Assembly (NCBI RefSeq): GCF_965248315.1 | Contig: NZ_CBDFIX010000002.1 | Coordinates: 3,720,001-3,784,000, forward strand | From: Ulvibacterium sp965248315 | Lineage (GTDB): Bacteria; Bacteroidota; Bacteroidia; Flavobacteriales; Flavobacteriaceae | Direction of reading: 5' to 3' | DNA: 64,000 nucleotides | Shown here: in pieces, positions 26,317 through 35,212 of the stretch | Position numbering within the stretch: the stretch's first letter is position 1 | How the letters are laid out: each line of letters begins with the position of its first letter | Notes under the pieces: model-generated | Database searches by the model: none | Told to the model about the DNA's origin: nothing | Seen by the model: only the letters and a program-made list of their open reading frames with translations | Translations under genes and position numbers: made by a program

Positions 26317-27022
26317 TGCCTTTTGCAGCGGCCTGATCCAAGAACCACCTAAGATTCCCTGAAATTGGGCCTACCAAGCTTGCCGGATACCTTTCATAAT
26401 TTCCTTCTTTTTGGATGACCTCCCGTACCTTTTCGGCTTTGCTTTCACCCGTGACCAAGAAAGCCACTTCCTTGGCAATATTGATTACCTGGCCTGTAAT
26501 CGTAATCCGCTTTTGCCCAGATTCTGGATGTGTCGCCACTACACAGTGTTCTTTGACATCCCAAAGGCCGATTTCATGAGGGAATATAGAAGCGGTATGC
26601 CCATCATCGCCCATTCCTAAAATAATCAAATCAAATTGAGGAGTACCATCTACCCGATCCAAATTGATTTCCAAGAGATTGGCATAGCGAAAGGCTTCCC
26701 GGGGTGGTTCGGCCTCGCCCAAAATCCGATGGATATTTTCCTCGGGGACTTCAATTTTCGAAAAGAGATGTTCCACGGTCATTTTGTAATTGCTCTGGTC
26801 ATCCTCGGGAGGAACACAACGTTCATCTCCCCAGTAAAAATGTATCTTGGACCAATCGATTTTGTCTGCAAAATCCGATGCTAGCACATCAAAAACCACT
26901 TTTGGCGTACTGCCACCGGATAGAGCCACATGAAAAATCTCCTTTCCCTGTACCAAATCTGAAAAGAACTTCGAAAACTCTTGAGCCACTTCGTTCTTAT
27001 CCTTATAAATATTCGTTTTCAT
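26297..27022 (-). CDS. pgl: 6-phosphogluconolactonase
   Basis: A 241-residue cytoplasmic enzyme that hydrolyses 6-phosphoglucono-1,5-lactone to 6-phosphogluconate, the second step of the oxidative pentose phosphate path. Motifs: VALSGGSTPKVVFDVLA, HFYWGDERCVPPEDDQSNYKM, ILGMGDDGHTASIFP and VTGESKAEKV. It lies 51 bp downstream of zwf and is probably cotranscribed with it. Confidence 0.95.
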   Translation of the reverse strand: MKTNIYKDKNEVAQEFSKFFSDLVQGKEIFHVALSGGSTPKVVFDVLASDFADKIDWSKIHFYWGDERCVPPEDDQSNYKMTVEHLFSKIEVPEENIHRILGEAEPPREAFRYANLLEINLDRVDGTPQFDLIILGMGDDGHTASIFPHEIGLWDVKEHCVVATHPESGQKRITITGQVINIAKEVAFLVTGESKAEKVREVIQKEGNYERYPASLVGPISGNLRWFLDQAAAKGISPDQS

Positions 27023-27073
27023 ATAAAACTCTATTCAAGTGTCATACCCCTTTTCCACGAACCATCGACCAAC

Positions 27074-28606
27074 CTAACAAATCACACAGAACCCTGGATC
27101 ATCGGCCAAATTTTCGCTTGGATTGCGCCACATACCTACGCCATCAATAAGCTCGTCCGCATTGGTCGGCCCCCACACCCCGGCGGAATACCCATAAGTA
27201 CGCACATCCTTGCCATTCTTCCAATAGTTTAAAATAGGGTCCACAAATTCCCAGGCAGCCTCTACCTCATCCGCACGTGCATATAAAGTAGCATCTCCCT
27301 GCATGGCATCCAGCAAAAGGCGTTCATAAGCTTCCATCACGTGGTTTTCCACCAGACTGGAATAGTAAAAATCCAAGTTGGCCCGTTCTACCTTAAACCC
27401 TTGTCCAGGAACTTTTACCCCAAATTTTATCAACATGCCCTCATCAGGCTGGATGCGGATAATTAATTTGTTGTCCTTGTTGAATGCCCCGGAATCTTTA
27501 AAAATTTGATGATGTGGTGTCTTAAAATGAATGACCACTTCAGTAACCTTGGTAGGCATTCGTTTGGCCGTTCGGACATAAAAAGGCACACCGGACCAAC
27601 GCCAATTATCCACAAAAAATTTGATGGCGGCGTAGGTCTCTGTAGTGGACTCTGGATCCACCCCTTCCTCTTCTCGATACCCCTTTACTTTTTCTCCATC
27701 AACCTCGGATGCCACATATTGGGCACGTATGGTGTTATTGTAGAGGGTCTCCTCGTCCTTCATGATACGCAAGGATTTAAGAGCCTTTACCTTTTCATTT
27801 CTGATTTCCTCCGCATCCGAACCTATAGGCGGCTCCATAATGACCAGGGAAACGATTTGCAACAAATGGTTCTGGAACATATCGCGTAATGCGCCGGATT
27901 TATCATAATATCCACCCCTCTTTTCCACCCCTACAGTTTCCGCATTGGTTATTTCAACATGATTGATGTAATTCCGGTTCCACAAAGGTTCAAAGATGCT
28001 ATTGGCAAAGCGGGTAACCAATAGGTTTTGTACGGTCTCCTTGCCCAAATAATGGTCAATACGATATATCTGGGATTCCTTAAAGTATTTTTGAAGACCC
28101 TTGTTCAAATTCTGTGCACTACTTAAATCGTAGCCAAAGGGTTTTTCTACAATCAGCCGTTTCCAACCTTGAGATTCATCATTCAGGCCCTGTTCCGTTA
28201 GGTTCTTGGACACAATCTCGTATAGACTTGGAGGGGTGGAGAGATAAAAGATATAGTTGTTATCCGTTTTGAATGCTACATTCAAATCCGCTATCCGTTT
28301 TGCTAGGGCACCATAGTCTGTATCATAATCGCTACCCAGATCTTCATAAAACAATTGGTCTGCGAATGCATTGATAAAATCTTCCCCTTGGTTCCCTATC
28401 CGGTCGGCAAGATATTTGCTTTCGGTCACCACTTTTTTACGAAAAGCGTCATCAGAAAGATTACTACGACTTACGCCCAAAACCACAAAATTTTTGGGGA
28501 GATGTTTTCCCTTATAAAGATTGAAAAGGGCAGGCACCAATTTTCGGGCAGTCAAGTCCCCTGAGGCCCCAAAAATTATAAGCATTTGATTTTCTGTTCT
28601 GTTCAT
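27074..28606 (-). CDS. zwf: Glucose-6-phosphate 1-dehydrogenase
   Basis: A 510-residue enzyme oxidising glucose-6-phosphate to the lactone with reduction of NADP+. Motifs: IIFGASGDLTARKLVPALFN (Rossmann fold), RIDHYLGKETVQNL with the catalytic Lys/His region, and EKPFGYDL. First gene of a zwf-pgl unit, divergent from gnd over 240 bp, so all three oxidative pentose phosphate enzymes sit together and supply NADPH and ribulose-5-phosphate. Confidence 0.97.
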   Translation of the reverse strand: MNRTENQMLIIFGASGDLTARKLVPALFNLYKGKHLPKNFVVLGVSRSNLSDDAFRKKVVTESKYLADRIGNQGEDFINAFADQLFYEDLGSDYDTDYGALAKRIADLNVAFKTDNNYIFYLSTPPSLYEIVSKNLTEQGLNDESQGWKRLIVEKPFGYDLSSAQNLNKGLQKYFKESQIYRIDHYLGKETVQNLLVTRFANSIFEPLWNRNYINHVEITNAETVGVEKRGGYYDKSGALRDMFQNHLLQIVSLVIMEPPIGSDAEEIRNEKVKALKSLRIMKDEETLYNNTIRAQYVASEVDGEKVKGYREEEGVDPESTTETYAAIKFFVDNWRWSGVPFYVRTAKRMPTKVTEVVIHFKTPHHQIFKDSGAFNKDNKLIIRIQPDEGMLIKFGVKVPGQGFKVERANLDFYYSSLVENHVMEAYERLLLDAMQGDATLYARADEVEAAWEFVDPILNYWKNGKDVRTYGYSAGVWGPTNADELIDGVGMWRNPSENLADDPGFCVIC

Positions 28607-28780
28607 GGTTTAAAGCTCCATTTGGTTTTATTCTTTTCAGGCATAGTCGGAATTAATAAGGAATGCTAACCTTTGGTATGGGATCAGATGTCCTTCTTCC
28701 TTACTTTCGTTATCCGTCTAAATATAACTATCCTTTGGGAGTTTCCAAGAAGAATGCAAACAAAACCGGATAATTTCATT

Positions 28781-28809
28781 TATTTTTGAGTACATCCGAT
28801 TTTCGGATG
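28781..28809 (+). promoter_or_regulatory. gnd promoter element and leader hairpin
   Basis: TATTTTTG (28781-28788) fits TAnnTTTG. Just after it, CATCCGA (28793-28799) and TCGGATG (28803-28809) form a perfect 7-bp inverted repeat with a 3-nt loop near the expected transcription start, a plausible operator or RNA hairpin. No -33 TTG is seen at the usual distance. Confidence 0.45.
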
Positions 28810-28846
28810 GATTTTCTTTGTAAAACACCAACAACTATACAACTTC

Positions 28847-30256
28847 ATGGAAGATAAATACGATTTTGGATTGATAGGCCTTGGCGTTATGGGCCGTAAT
28901 TTTATTCTCAATGTGGCCGATAATGGATTTACCGCCTTCGGGAACGATTTGGATGAAGTAAAGGTAAATGCCCTCAAGGAGGAAGGGGGGGATTTGGCCA
29001 AGGTTAATGCCACCTCGGATGTAAAGACCTTTGTAGCAGGATTATCAACGCCCAGAAAGATTATGATGCTTGTCCCTGCCGGAAAAATCGTGGATGCCGT
29101 TATCGAGGGAGTGCTTCCACATTTGGATAAGGGCGATATCTTGATCGATGGCGGCAATTCCTTTTTTACGGACACGGACCGTCGGGAGGCCTATCTACAG
29201 GAAAAAGGCATTCACTTTTTCGGTGCCGGGGTTTCGGGAGGGGCCAAGGGTGCGCGACTGGGGCCCAGCATTATGCCCGGAGGCTCAAAGGAGGGTTATG
29301 CTCCCGTACAGCCCATTTTTGAGGCTGTTGCCGCCAAATACGAGGGAGAGCCCTGTGTGGCCTATCTGGGGCCGAAGTCGGCCGGGAACTATGTGAAAAT
29401 GGTCCATAATGGTATCGAATACGGCCTAATGCAGCTGACTTCCGAAATCTATGATGTACTCAAAAAAGGGGGCGATTTCAACAATGATGAATTGCATACC
29501 ACCTTTGCCCAATGGAACGCAGGCCGATTACAATCCTTTTTAGTAGAGATTACGTCAGAGATTTTTGAAAAGGAAGATGATTTGGGCGAAGGCCGACTTG
29601 TAGATCAGATACTGGACAAGGCCAAGCAGAAGGGAACCGGTAAATGGACCTCCCAAAATGCTATGGATTTGGGCATTCCCGTGCCCTCCATTGATATTGC
29701 CGTCAGTATGCGGGAAATCTCGGCCCTAAAGGACGAACGCATAAAGGCGGATGCCCTATATGATCGACCCACAGTCGAAAAAATGGACAAGGTAACCTTG
29801 GAACGGATGGCCGAGGAAGCCCTATATTTTTCCTTTATCGTTACCTATGCCCAGGGGTTACATCAATTGGCGGATGCTTCCCGAGAATACGGCTATGATC
29901 TGGATATCGCCACCATCGCCAAAATCTGGCGGGCCGGTTGCATTATCAGAGCTGGACTTTTGGCAGATATTACCCAAGCCTTTAAAACGGATACTAAGCT
30001 GCCCAATCTGTTGCTCTCCCCCACCTTTGTGGAGAAAGTGCAAAGCACTGTGGGTGCAGCCCGGGAATTGGTGGCCTATGCGGCTAAAAACGGGATTCCC
30101 GTTCCGGGGCTTTCCAATTCCCTTACCTATTTTGATGCCTATACGGCTACCCAGCTCCCCTTAAACCTCATCCAGGCGCAACGTGATTATTTTGGCTCAC
30201 ATACCTATGAGCGGTTGGACCGGGAAGGTATCTTTCATACGGAATGGGAAGGGTAA
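28847..30256 (+). CDS. gnd: 6-phosphogluconate dehydrogenase, decarboxylating
   Basis: A 469-residue NADP+-dependent enzyme converting 6-phosphogluconate to ribulose-5-phosphate and CO2. Motifs: FGLIGLGVMGRNFILNVAD (Rossmann), ILIDGGNSFFTDTDRR, FFGAGVSGGAKGAR, GAGNYVKMVHNGIEY-type segment (here GPKSAGNYVKMVHNGIEY) with the catalytic Lys, and IWRAGCIIRAGLL. Length equals the classical long dimeric form (E. coli 468). Divergent from zwf-pgl. Confidence 0.97.
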   Translation: MEDKYDFGLIGLGVMGRNFILNVADNGFTAFGNDLDEVKVNALKEEGGDLAKVNATSDVKTFVAGLSTPRKIMMLVPAGKIVDAVIEGVLPHLDKGDILIDGGNSFFTDTDRREAYLQEKGIHFFGAGVSGGAKGARLGPSIMPGGSKEGYAPVQPIFEAVAAKYEGEPCVAYLGPKSAGNYVKMVHNGIEYGLMQLTSEIYDVLKKGGDFNNDELHTTFAQWNAGRLQSFLVEITSEIFEKEDDLGEGRLVDQILDKAKQKGTGKWTSQNAMDLGIPVPSIDIAVSMREISALKDERIKADALYDRPTVEKMDKVTLERMAEEALYFSFIVTYAQGLHQLADASREYGYDLDIATIAKIWRAGCIIRAGLLADITQAFKTDTKLPNLLLSPTFVEKVQSTVGAARELVAYAAKNGIPVPGLSNSLTYFDAYTATQLPLNLIQAQRDYFGSHTYERLDREGIFHTEWEG

Positions 30257-30307
30257 ATGGAGGAAGAGGTATAAACTAAATCCTGATATACATTTAACTT
30301 AACTAAT

Positions 30308-30967
30308 ATGAGTCCCTTAAAACTAGCTTTTTGTGTATTGTTTTTAATGTGTTGGAATGGCAATTCTCAAAAGTATAAGGTTGATAACCGTACTCAAGAA
30401 CAAAAAGAGCATCCCTATGATACAGAAGACATAGGGTTAGCTGATCTGATTGAAATGTTGAAATTTCAAGGAATAGAAATTAATAAATTCAAGCTTGGTA
30501 AATTTGACAGACGTTATATAATATATATACTTGCTGACGAATACTTGGACGGAAAAATGATTTCAACCGACACCTTATTAAATACTAGCAATACCTATGT
30601 CTATTTTGAATCAGAAGAACCGTTGTACCACTATATTGATCAAATAACCATAATGTCCAGAGACTTTCCTGAAGAGAAAAAAAGTCAACTAATGATCAAG
30701 ACCTATGGATTTTCAACGACTAGGTCCATAGAGATGAAGAACACAGAAAAAGAAAATGTACTTTACTGGAGAAAATACTTGGATACAGAATGGGAGTTAA
30801 ATAAAAAAATTCCGCTATTGATATATGCCTCCTCATGGTTGGATAAGCGATACAACGTCAGAAGGTTTTGTGGTGTTCAATATCTAAAGGAAAATGATGA
30901 GGACACGAATGAGCTCCTTAATTCATCTCCAAACTATGTAAAAATTTCATATTTCGTAACCGAATAG
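30308..30967 (+). CDS. Hypothetical secreted protein
   Basis: 219 residues with a signal peptide (LKLAFCVLFLMCWNGNSQ). The mature part is charged and Tyr-rich: HPYDTEDIGLADLIEMLKFQ, RRYIIYILADEYLDGKMIS, TIMSRDFPEEKKSQLMIKTYG. The gene is visibly more AT-rich than gnd before it. It vaguely resembles small secreted proteins of unknown function (DUF5041-like) but I cannot confirm this. Likely periplasmic. Between it and the next gene (200 bp) nothing is recognised. Confidence 0.75.
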   Translation: MSPLKLAFCVLFLMCWNGNSQKYKVDNRTQEQKEHPYDTEDIGLADLIEMLKFQGIEINKFKLGKFDRRYIIYILADEYLDGKMISTDTLLNTSNTYVYFESEEPLYHYIDQITIMSRDFPEEKKSQLMIKTYGFSTTRSIEMKNTEKENVLYWRKYLDTEWELNKKIPLLIYASSWLDKRYNVRRFCGVQYLKENDEDTNELLNSSPNYVKISYFVTE

Positions 30968-31167
30968 AAATGTTCAACCACGAAGTCTATCTAATGTTTG
31001 GCACTTCATTCTAACTCGCCGTTATTACTGAATTTAAAAAAAGGTAAATAGATCTGTACATGCAGTTTTTTATTTAAAAACCCCTCCAATCAAGACCTCC
31101 ACTCTTCAAACTAGTGATATCAAAGTGTACTTGTAAAGAATAAAGTCGGAGTTAAACCTCATAGGGA

Positions 31168-31770
31168 ATGAAAACAAATCGAGAAATAATTTGTCTCCCA
31201 GAAAAAGACGACGAAAAACGATTTGTAATCGGAAAGTCAGGTAAACGGAATTTACTTTGCGTGGGTATCAATCCAAATAGCGCTGATGGGGAAAGGCTTG
31301 ACCCGACTTCCCGGAATGTAGAAAAAATTGCACTAAACAATGGTTATGATGGCTGGATTCTGGTCAATCTATATCCCAGACGCGCAAAAAAAGTATCCTT
31401 TTTGGAAAGAGAGCCGGACAAAAAATTATTTGGGCAAAATCTGAAGCTAATCCAATCGATTGTAAGCAAAAACCAATTCGGATTTGACCAAGTTTGGCTC
31501 GCTTGGGGAAATGACATTGATGCTTTGCATCAACCCTATTTAAAAGAAGGTGCATACCATTTATGTACAATGTTACAGAGATTTAATCTGGATTTTATTT
31601 CGGCAGGAACCAATATTTCCGGGCATCCCACGCATCCAAGTCCACAGGCGATGGCCCAAAAGTTTGGAAAAAAATCACAAGATGTGAGGCTTACGTCTTT
31701 TGATGTTAAGAGCTATGTGACGAGAATAAGACAGGCAACGAAAATCGATTCGGCGACTATGATTGAATAA
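31168..31770 (+). CDS. DUF1643 domain-containing protein
   Basis: 200 residues, soluble. The DUF1643 features are clear: LLCVGINPNSADGERLDPTSR, GWILVNLYPRRAKKV, VWLAWGNDIDA and a C-terminal GHPTHPSPQAMAQKF. The fold recalls uracil-DNA-glycosylase-like proteins in layout (GINPN ... GHPxHP), but catalysis is unproven. DUF1643 genes often sit in accessory or mobile regions. The following 159 bp hold nothing recognised. Confidence 0.85.
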   Translation: MKTNREIICLPEKDDEKRFVIGKSGKRNLLCVGINPNSADGERLDPTSRNVEKIALNNGYDGWILVNLYPRRAKKVSFLEREPDKKLFGQNLKLIQSIVSKNQFGFDQVWLAWGNDIDALHQPYLKEGAYHLCTMLQRFNLDFISAGTNISGHPTHPSPQAMAQKFGKKSQDVRLTSFDVKSYVTRIRQATKIDSATMIE

Positions 31771-31929
31771 ATTCTTTATCCCACAATCTGGATAGCGCAA
31801 TATTCCTATGGGGTTCCAATAGCTTTCGAAATAAGGCAAAAGATCCCTTATCTTCGTTATACTTATAGAAGATATGTAGATTCTCTTGGTAATGCTGGAC
31901 ATCAATAAGAAAAGTAAAAAACTATTGCA

Positions 31930-32646
31930 ATGACTAAAAAAGTAGCCTTGGTCACAGGAGTCAGTCGAGAAATGGGGCTTGGGTTTGAAACGGCCAAACA
32001 ACTTCTGGATGTCGACTTCAATGTAATACTATCCGCACGAAATCTGGACAAAGCAACAAAACTTGCAGCGCGAATTGGAGCAACGGGAAGACAATTGGAT
32101 GTAACCAATGAACAATCCGTTAATCAATTGTCATCTGAAATCGAGCAAAAGTTTGGAAAGTTGGATGTACTCGTTAATAATGCCGGTGCATATTTTGACC
32201 AAGGAGGACAGGCGCTGGAAGCCGATATGCAGTTTGTCAAGGATGCTTTGGATACCAACCTTTTAGGTGCATGGAGGGTATCAAAGGCTTTCATCGGTTT
32301 ACTGCAAAAATCCGATAACGGTCGGATAGTAAATGTTTCAAGTGGTGCGGGGTCATTTACCGACCCGATTTTCGGAATGCAAAATCACCAAGGAAATGTT
32401 CCGGTCTATGCTATTACAAAACTAGCCTTAAACGGATTGACCGCAAAGTTGGCCAGAGAACTTAAGGAAACCAAAATAAAGGTCAATTCGGTTTGCCCAG
32501 GCTTCGTAGCAACCTATCCGGGTACTGAGCAATGGGGAGCTAGACCGGTAAGTGAAGGAGCCAAATCTATAGTATGGGCCGCAACATTACCGGAAAGCGG
32601 ACCCAGTGGTGGATTCTTTAGGGATGGTAAAAGATTGAATTGGTAA
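31930..32646 (+). CDS. Short-chain dehydrogenase/reductase (SDR)
   Basis: 238 residues with the classical SDR pattern: cofactor loop TGVSREMGLGFETAK, LDVTNEQSV, VLVNNAGAY, catalytic Ser in IVNVSSGAGSF and the YxxxK pair in YAITKLALNGL, then VCPGFVATYPG. Resembles carbonyl-reductase-type members that act on small carbonyls with NADPH. Substrate unknown. It appears to be monocistronic and is followed by a degenerate gene remnant. Confidence 0.92.
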   Translation: MTKKVALVTGVSREMGLGFETAKQLLDVDFNVILSARNLDKATKLAARIGATGRQLDVTNEQSVNQLSSEIEQKFGKLDVLVNNAGAYFDQGGQALEADMQFVKDALDTNLLGAWRVSKAFIGLLQKSDNGRIVNVSSGAGSFTDPIFGMQNHQGNVPVYAITKLALNGLTAKLARELKETKIKVNSVCPGFVATYPGTEQWGARPVSEGAKSIVWAATLPESGPSGGFFRDGKRLNW

Positions 32647-32838
32647 TGAATATAAAAGGATTCTTTTAATTATCAAATAGATAAACAGATCGATATTGAG
32701 CATTTTACAATGGTCACAGGTCTAAATAAAGCCCTTAAGGCCAGCGCATTGGCAAAGCACTATTATGAATGTTTCCCAAGCTCTTCAAAAATAAGTATTC
32801 CTGAATGGATAAAGAATGCCAAGCAAATACAGACATAA
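32647..32838 (+). pseudogene. Remnant of a YdeI/OmdA-like gene (C-terminal fragment)
   Basis: In one frame, after stop codons at 32647 and 32653, an open stretch ends at the TAA 32836-32838; from the ATG at 32710 it reads 42 codons (start MVTGLNKALKASALAKHYYE, end WIKNAKQIQT). The pattern of a small residue-rich helix, Phe-Pro-Ser then Trp-Ile..Ala-Lys is like the C-terminal segment of the YdeI/OmdA (bacteriocin-protection) family, without its catalytic-like N-terminal part or the final Arg-rich helix. It stops one base before the next gene. Low certainty. Confidence 0.35.
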
Positions 32839-32839
32839 T

Positions 32840-33559
32840 ATGAAATTACAACTTGCCGTAGTCCTGGGTTTAGTGACAGTTTTATTGGTTTCCTGTAGCC
32901 CTAATCGCGAAGGAAAGCATCTTTTTATTCTTTCCGGACAATCCAATATGGTGGGGCTACTTCCCGAGGAATCCTTTACCCCTATCATCGAGACCCAATT
33001 TGGAACGGATAACGTGATTATTGTAAAAGATGCCCATGGGGGGCAACCCATCCGACGGTGGTACAGGGATTGGAAACCTTTGAAAGGAAACGAGCCCATA
33101 GCACAACCTGATTTATACGATTCCCTTTGGACCAAAACAAATACCGCAATTCAAAAAGGGAAAATAGAAACCGTTACGTTTATCTGGATGCAGGGCGAAC
33201 GGGATGCACGGGAAAAACTGGGGGATGTCTACGAAAGAAGCTTGATCGGATTATACGATCAGCTCTCCGCAGACTTAAAACGAAATGACCTCAACTTCAT
33301 CATTGGGCGGTTAAGCGATTTTGATATGCAGAACGAAAGGTATCCGCATTGGACGCTTATACGGGATATTCAGGTAAAGGTCGCAGAATCCAATCCGCGT
33401 TTTGGATGGATAAACACGGATGACCTTAATGACGGCTACAATAAAAATGGAAAGAAGATTAAGAACGATCTCCATATGTCCTCCGATGGTTATACGGAAA
33501 TGGGGAAACGTTTTGCGGAACAGGCTATTCTACTTATGAGAGATGCAAAGAATCCATAG
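32840..33559 (+). CDS. SGNH-type acetylesterase lipoprotein (sialate O-acetylesterase-like)
   Basis: 239 residues from the ATG at 32840, which gives a lipoprotein signal (AVVLGLVTVLLVSCSP); an earlier in-frame ATG adds eight charged residues. The catalytic Ser motif LFILSGQSNMVGL, WMQGERDAR and the C-terminal DxxH motif DLHMSSDGYTEMG match the SASA/DUF303 family that deacetylates sugars (carbohydrate esterase family 6). Probably envelope-bound. No glycan-locus partners are adjacent. Confidence 0.88.
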   Translation: MKLQLAVVLGLVTVLLVSCSPNREGKHLFILSGQSNMVGLLPEESFTPIIETQFGTDNVIIVKDAHGGQPIRRWYRDWKPLKGNEPIAQPDLYDSLWTKTNTAIQKGKIETVTFIWMQGERDAREKLGDVYERSLIGLYDQLSADLKRNDLNFIIGRLSDFDMQNERYPHWTLIRDIQVKVAESNPRFGWINTDDLNDGYNKNGKKIKNDLHMSSDGYTEMGKRFAEQAILLMRDAKNP

Positions 33560-33649
33560 GAAGAAAGGCAGGACACCAAAATATTATGGATTTCAAATCC
33601 GTACTTAACCGATAAATTATTTTGGTGAATGATTAATCTAAAAAATGAA

Positions 33650-33723
33650 GTTGTCTGTAATTAAGTTATTGGGTTATTTTGTTGACACTTAATAATGCCC
33701 TAGTAACCCAATAACTCGGCAAC
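33650..33723. repeat. Palindromic repeat element, copy A
   Basis: AGTTATTGGGTTA (33664-33676) is the exact complement of TAACCCAATAACT (33704-33716), with outer GTTGTC/GGCAAC ends. A related copy lies at 42809-42883; each is about 95-103 bp upstream of a paralogous dehydrogenase gene, and similarity extends about 35 bp past the right end. Confidence 0.8.
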
Positions 33724-33817
33724 TTTTGAAAATTGTACTATTAATAGAAACTGAAAGCCTTGCGGCCGTGTGCATACTTGCCTTTTCCAGGTAAGGTTTC
33801 AAATAACTATTTTTCCA

Positions 33818-34777
33818 ATGAAAGCTGCCGTCCGCCGAAATTATGGTCCACCTGAAGGTATCCTTATCGAAGATTTGGAAAAACCGGTACCCAAGGATAA
33901 TGAAGTTTTGGTTCGTGTAAAGGCTACCACGGTCAATCGAACCGATTGCGCCAATCTTAGGGCAAAACCTTTTATTATGCGCTTTGTCCTAGGGTTTTTA
34001 AAACCAAAAAAAATCATCTTGGGAACCGACTTTGCAGGCGATGTCGTCGCGACTGGAAAAAACATAAAATACTTTCATATCGGCGATAGGGTCTTCGGAT
34101 TTAACGACACAGGGGTACAATCACAGGCCGAATATCTAACCTTGGCGGAAAATGGCAGTCTCTTCTCCATACCGGATGCGATAAGCTACGAGCAGGCGGC
34201 CGCCAGTTTGGAAGGGGCACATTATGCTTATACGTTTGTACACAAGGTGAATATCCAATCGGGCCAACGAATTCTGATCAATGGGGCTACCGGGGCTATA
34301 GGCTCGGCACTTTTACAGTTTGTTAGGCAGTATGATGTTCACATAACCGCTACTTGCAATACTAGAAATATCGAACTGGTTGAATCCCTGGGGGCAGATA
34401 AGACCTATGATTATACCCAAGAAGATTTCACAAAGGATACTGAAAAGTATGACTTTGTATTTGATGCGGTTGGCAAAAGTACCTATGGAAAATGCAAGCC
34501 CTTGTTAAAGCGCGAAGGCGTTTACATTTCCTCGGAACTGGGATCTTATTCCCAAAATGTGTTTTTTGCGCTCCTGACTTCCATTGCCGGAAAGAAGAAG
34601 GTTATTTTCCCTATACCCTACCCTACACAAGAAACCATACCCTATATCATAGACCTTTTGAAAACAAAAAAGTTCAGTCCGGTCATAGACCGGGAATATT
34701 CCTTACATGAAATCGCGCAAGCCTACGAATACGTCCTTACCGGAGAGAAAACGGGCAACGTTATCATTACCCCTTAA
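33818..34777 (+). CDS. Zinc-independent alcohol dehydrogenase/quinone oxidoreductase (MDR superfamily), copy 1
   Basis: 319 residues from the ATG at 33818 (MKAAVRRNYGPPEGI); the longer frame lacks MDR similarity. MDR layout: GroES-like N-terminal domain (PVPKDNEVLVRVKATTVNRTDC, ILGTDFAGDVVATG), then a Rossmann domain with ILINGATGAIGSALLQFVRQ and ESLGADKTYDYTQEDF. Structural zinc Cys cluster is absent, as in quinone oxidoreductase types. NADPH is the likely cofactor. A second, related copy lies at 42986. Confidence 0.9.
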   Translation: MKAAVRRNYGPPEGILIEDLEKPVPKDNEVLVRVKATTVNRTDCANLRAKPFIMRFVLGFLKPKKIILGTDFAGDVVATGKNIKYFHIGDRVFGFNDTGVQSQAEYLTLAENGSLFSIPDAISYEQAAASLEGAHYAYTFVHKVNIQSGQRILINGATGAIGSALLQFVRQYDVHITATCNTRNIELVESLGADKTYDYTQEDFTKDTEKYDFVFDAVGKSTYGKCKPLLKREGVYISSELGSYSQNVFFALLTSIAGKKKVIFPIPYPTQETIPYIIDLLKTKKFSPVIDREYSLHEIAQAYEYVLTGEKTGNVIITP

Positions 34778-34805
34778 AAAAAGTAAAAACTACAAAGCAC
34801 CAAAT

Positions 34806-35156
34806 ATGCCTAAAACCCAATATCGGATTTATGTGGTGGAACTATCCAAAAGGGTCTTTACCGAAAATAGACGGTTTCGAGAGGCCAATCCGCAATTCAA
34901 TGGAGTATTGGAATGCCTGTACGTGGGCATGACCAGTAAGACCCCAAAGGAACGTTTTGCACAGCATAAAACGGGATACATCAATAAAAAAGGGCATAAA
35001 CTTTCCTCCAACATCGTCCAGAAATACGGAAGCTATCTCCGCCCTAGCCTATACAATCATATCAAGCCTATGGAGAGTCGCGCTGAAGCACTAAAAATGG
35101 AAAGGCTATTGGCCATGGAGTTGCGACGAAAACGATATGCGGTTTGGTTCAATTGA
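34806..35156 (+). CDS. GIY-YIG-like domain protein
   Basis: 116 residues from the ATG at 34806 (MPKTQYRIYVVEL); an upstream in-frame ATG lies inside the previous gene. IYVVEL and CLYVGMTSKTPKERFAQHKTGY correspond to the GIY and YIG strands with the conserved Arg helix, and SRAEALKMERLLAMELRRK resembles the C-terminal helix carrying a Glu. GIY-YIG domains cut DNA as homing, repair or restriction nucleases, but small stand-alone members may not. Starts 28 bp after the dehydrogenase. The activity is unproven. Confidence 0.7.
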   Translation: MPKTQYRIYVVELSKRVFTENRRFREANPQFNGVLECLYVGMTSKTPKERFAQHKTGYINKKGHKLSSNIVQKYGSYLRPSLYNHIKPMESRAEALKMERLLAMELRRKRYAVWFN

Positions 35157-35212
35157 TATAATGAATGGAGTATCTTTATTCCGGAAAACCTCATATTTAA
35201 AGATAAAAATCC

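Noticed and set aside
26704..27150. 148-residue plus-strand frame opposite pgl and zwf
   Set aside because: Shadow frame; Pro/Arg/His-rich composition without homology.
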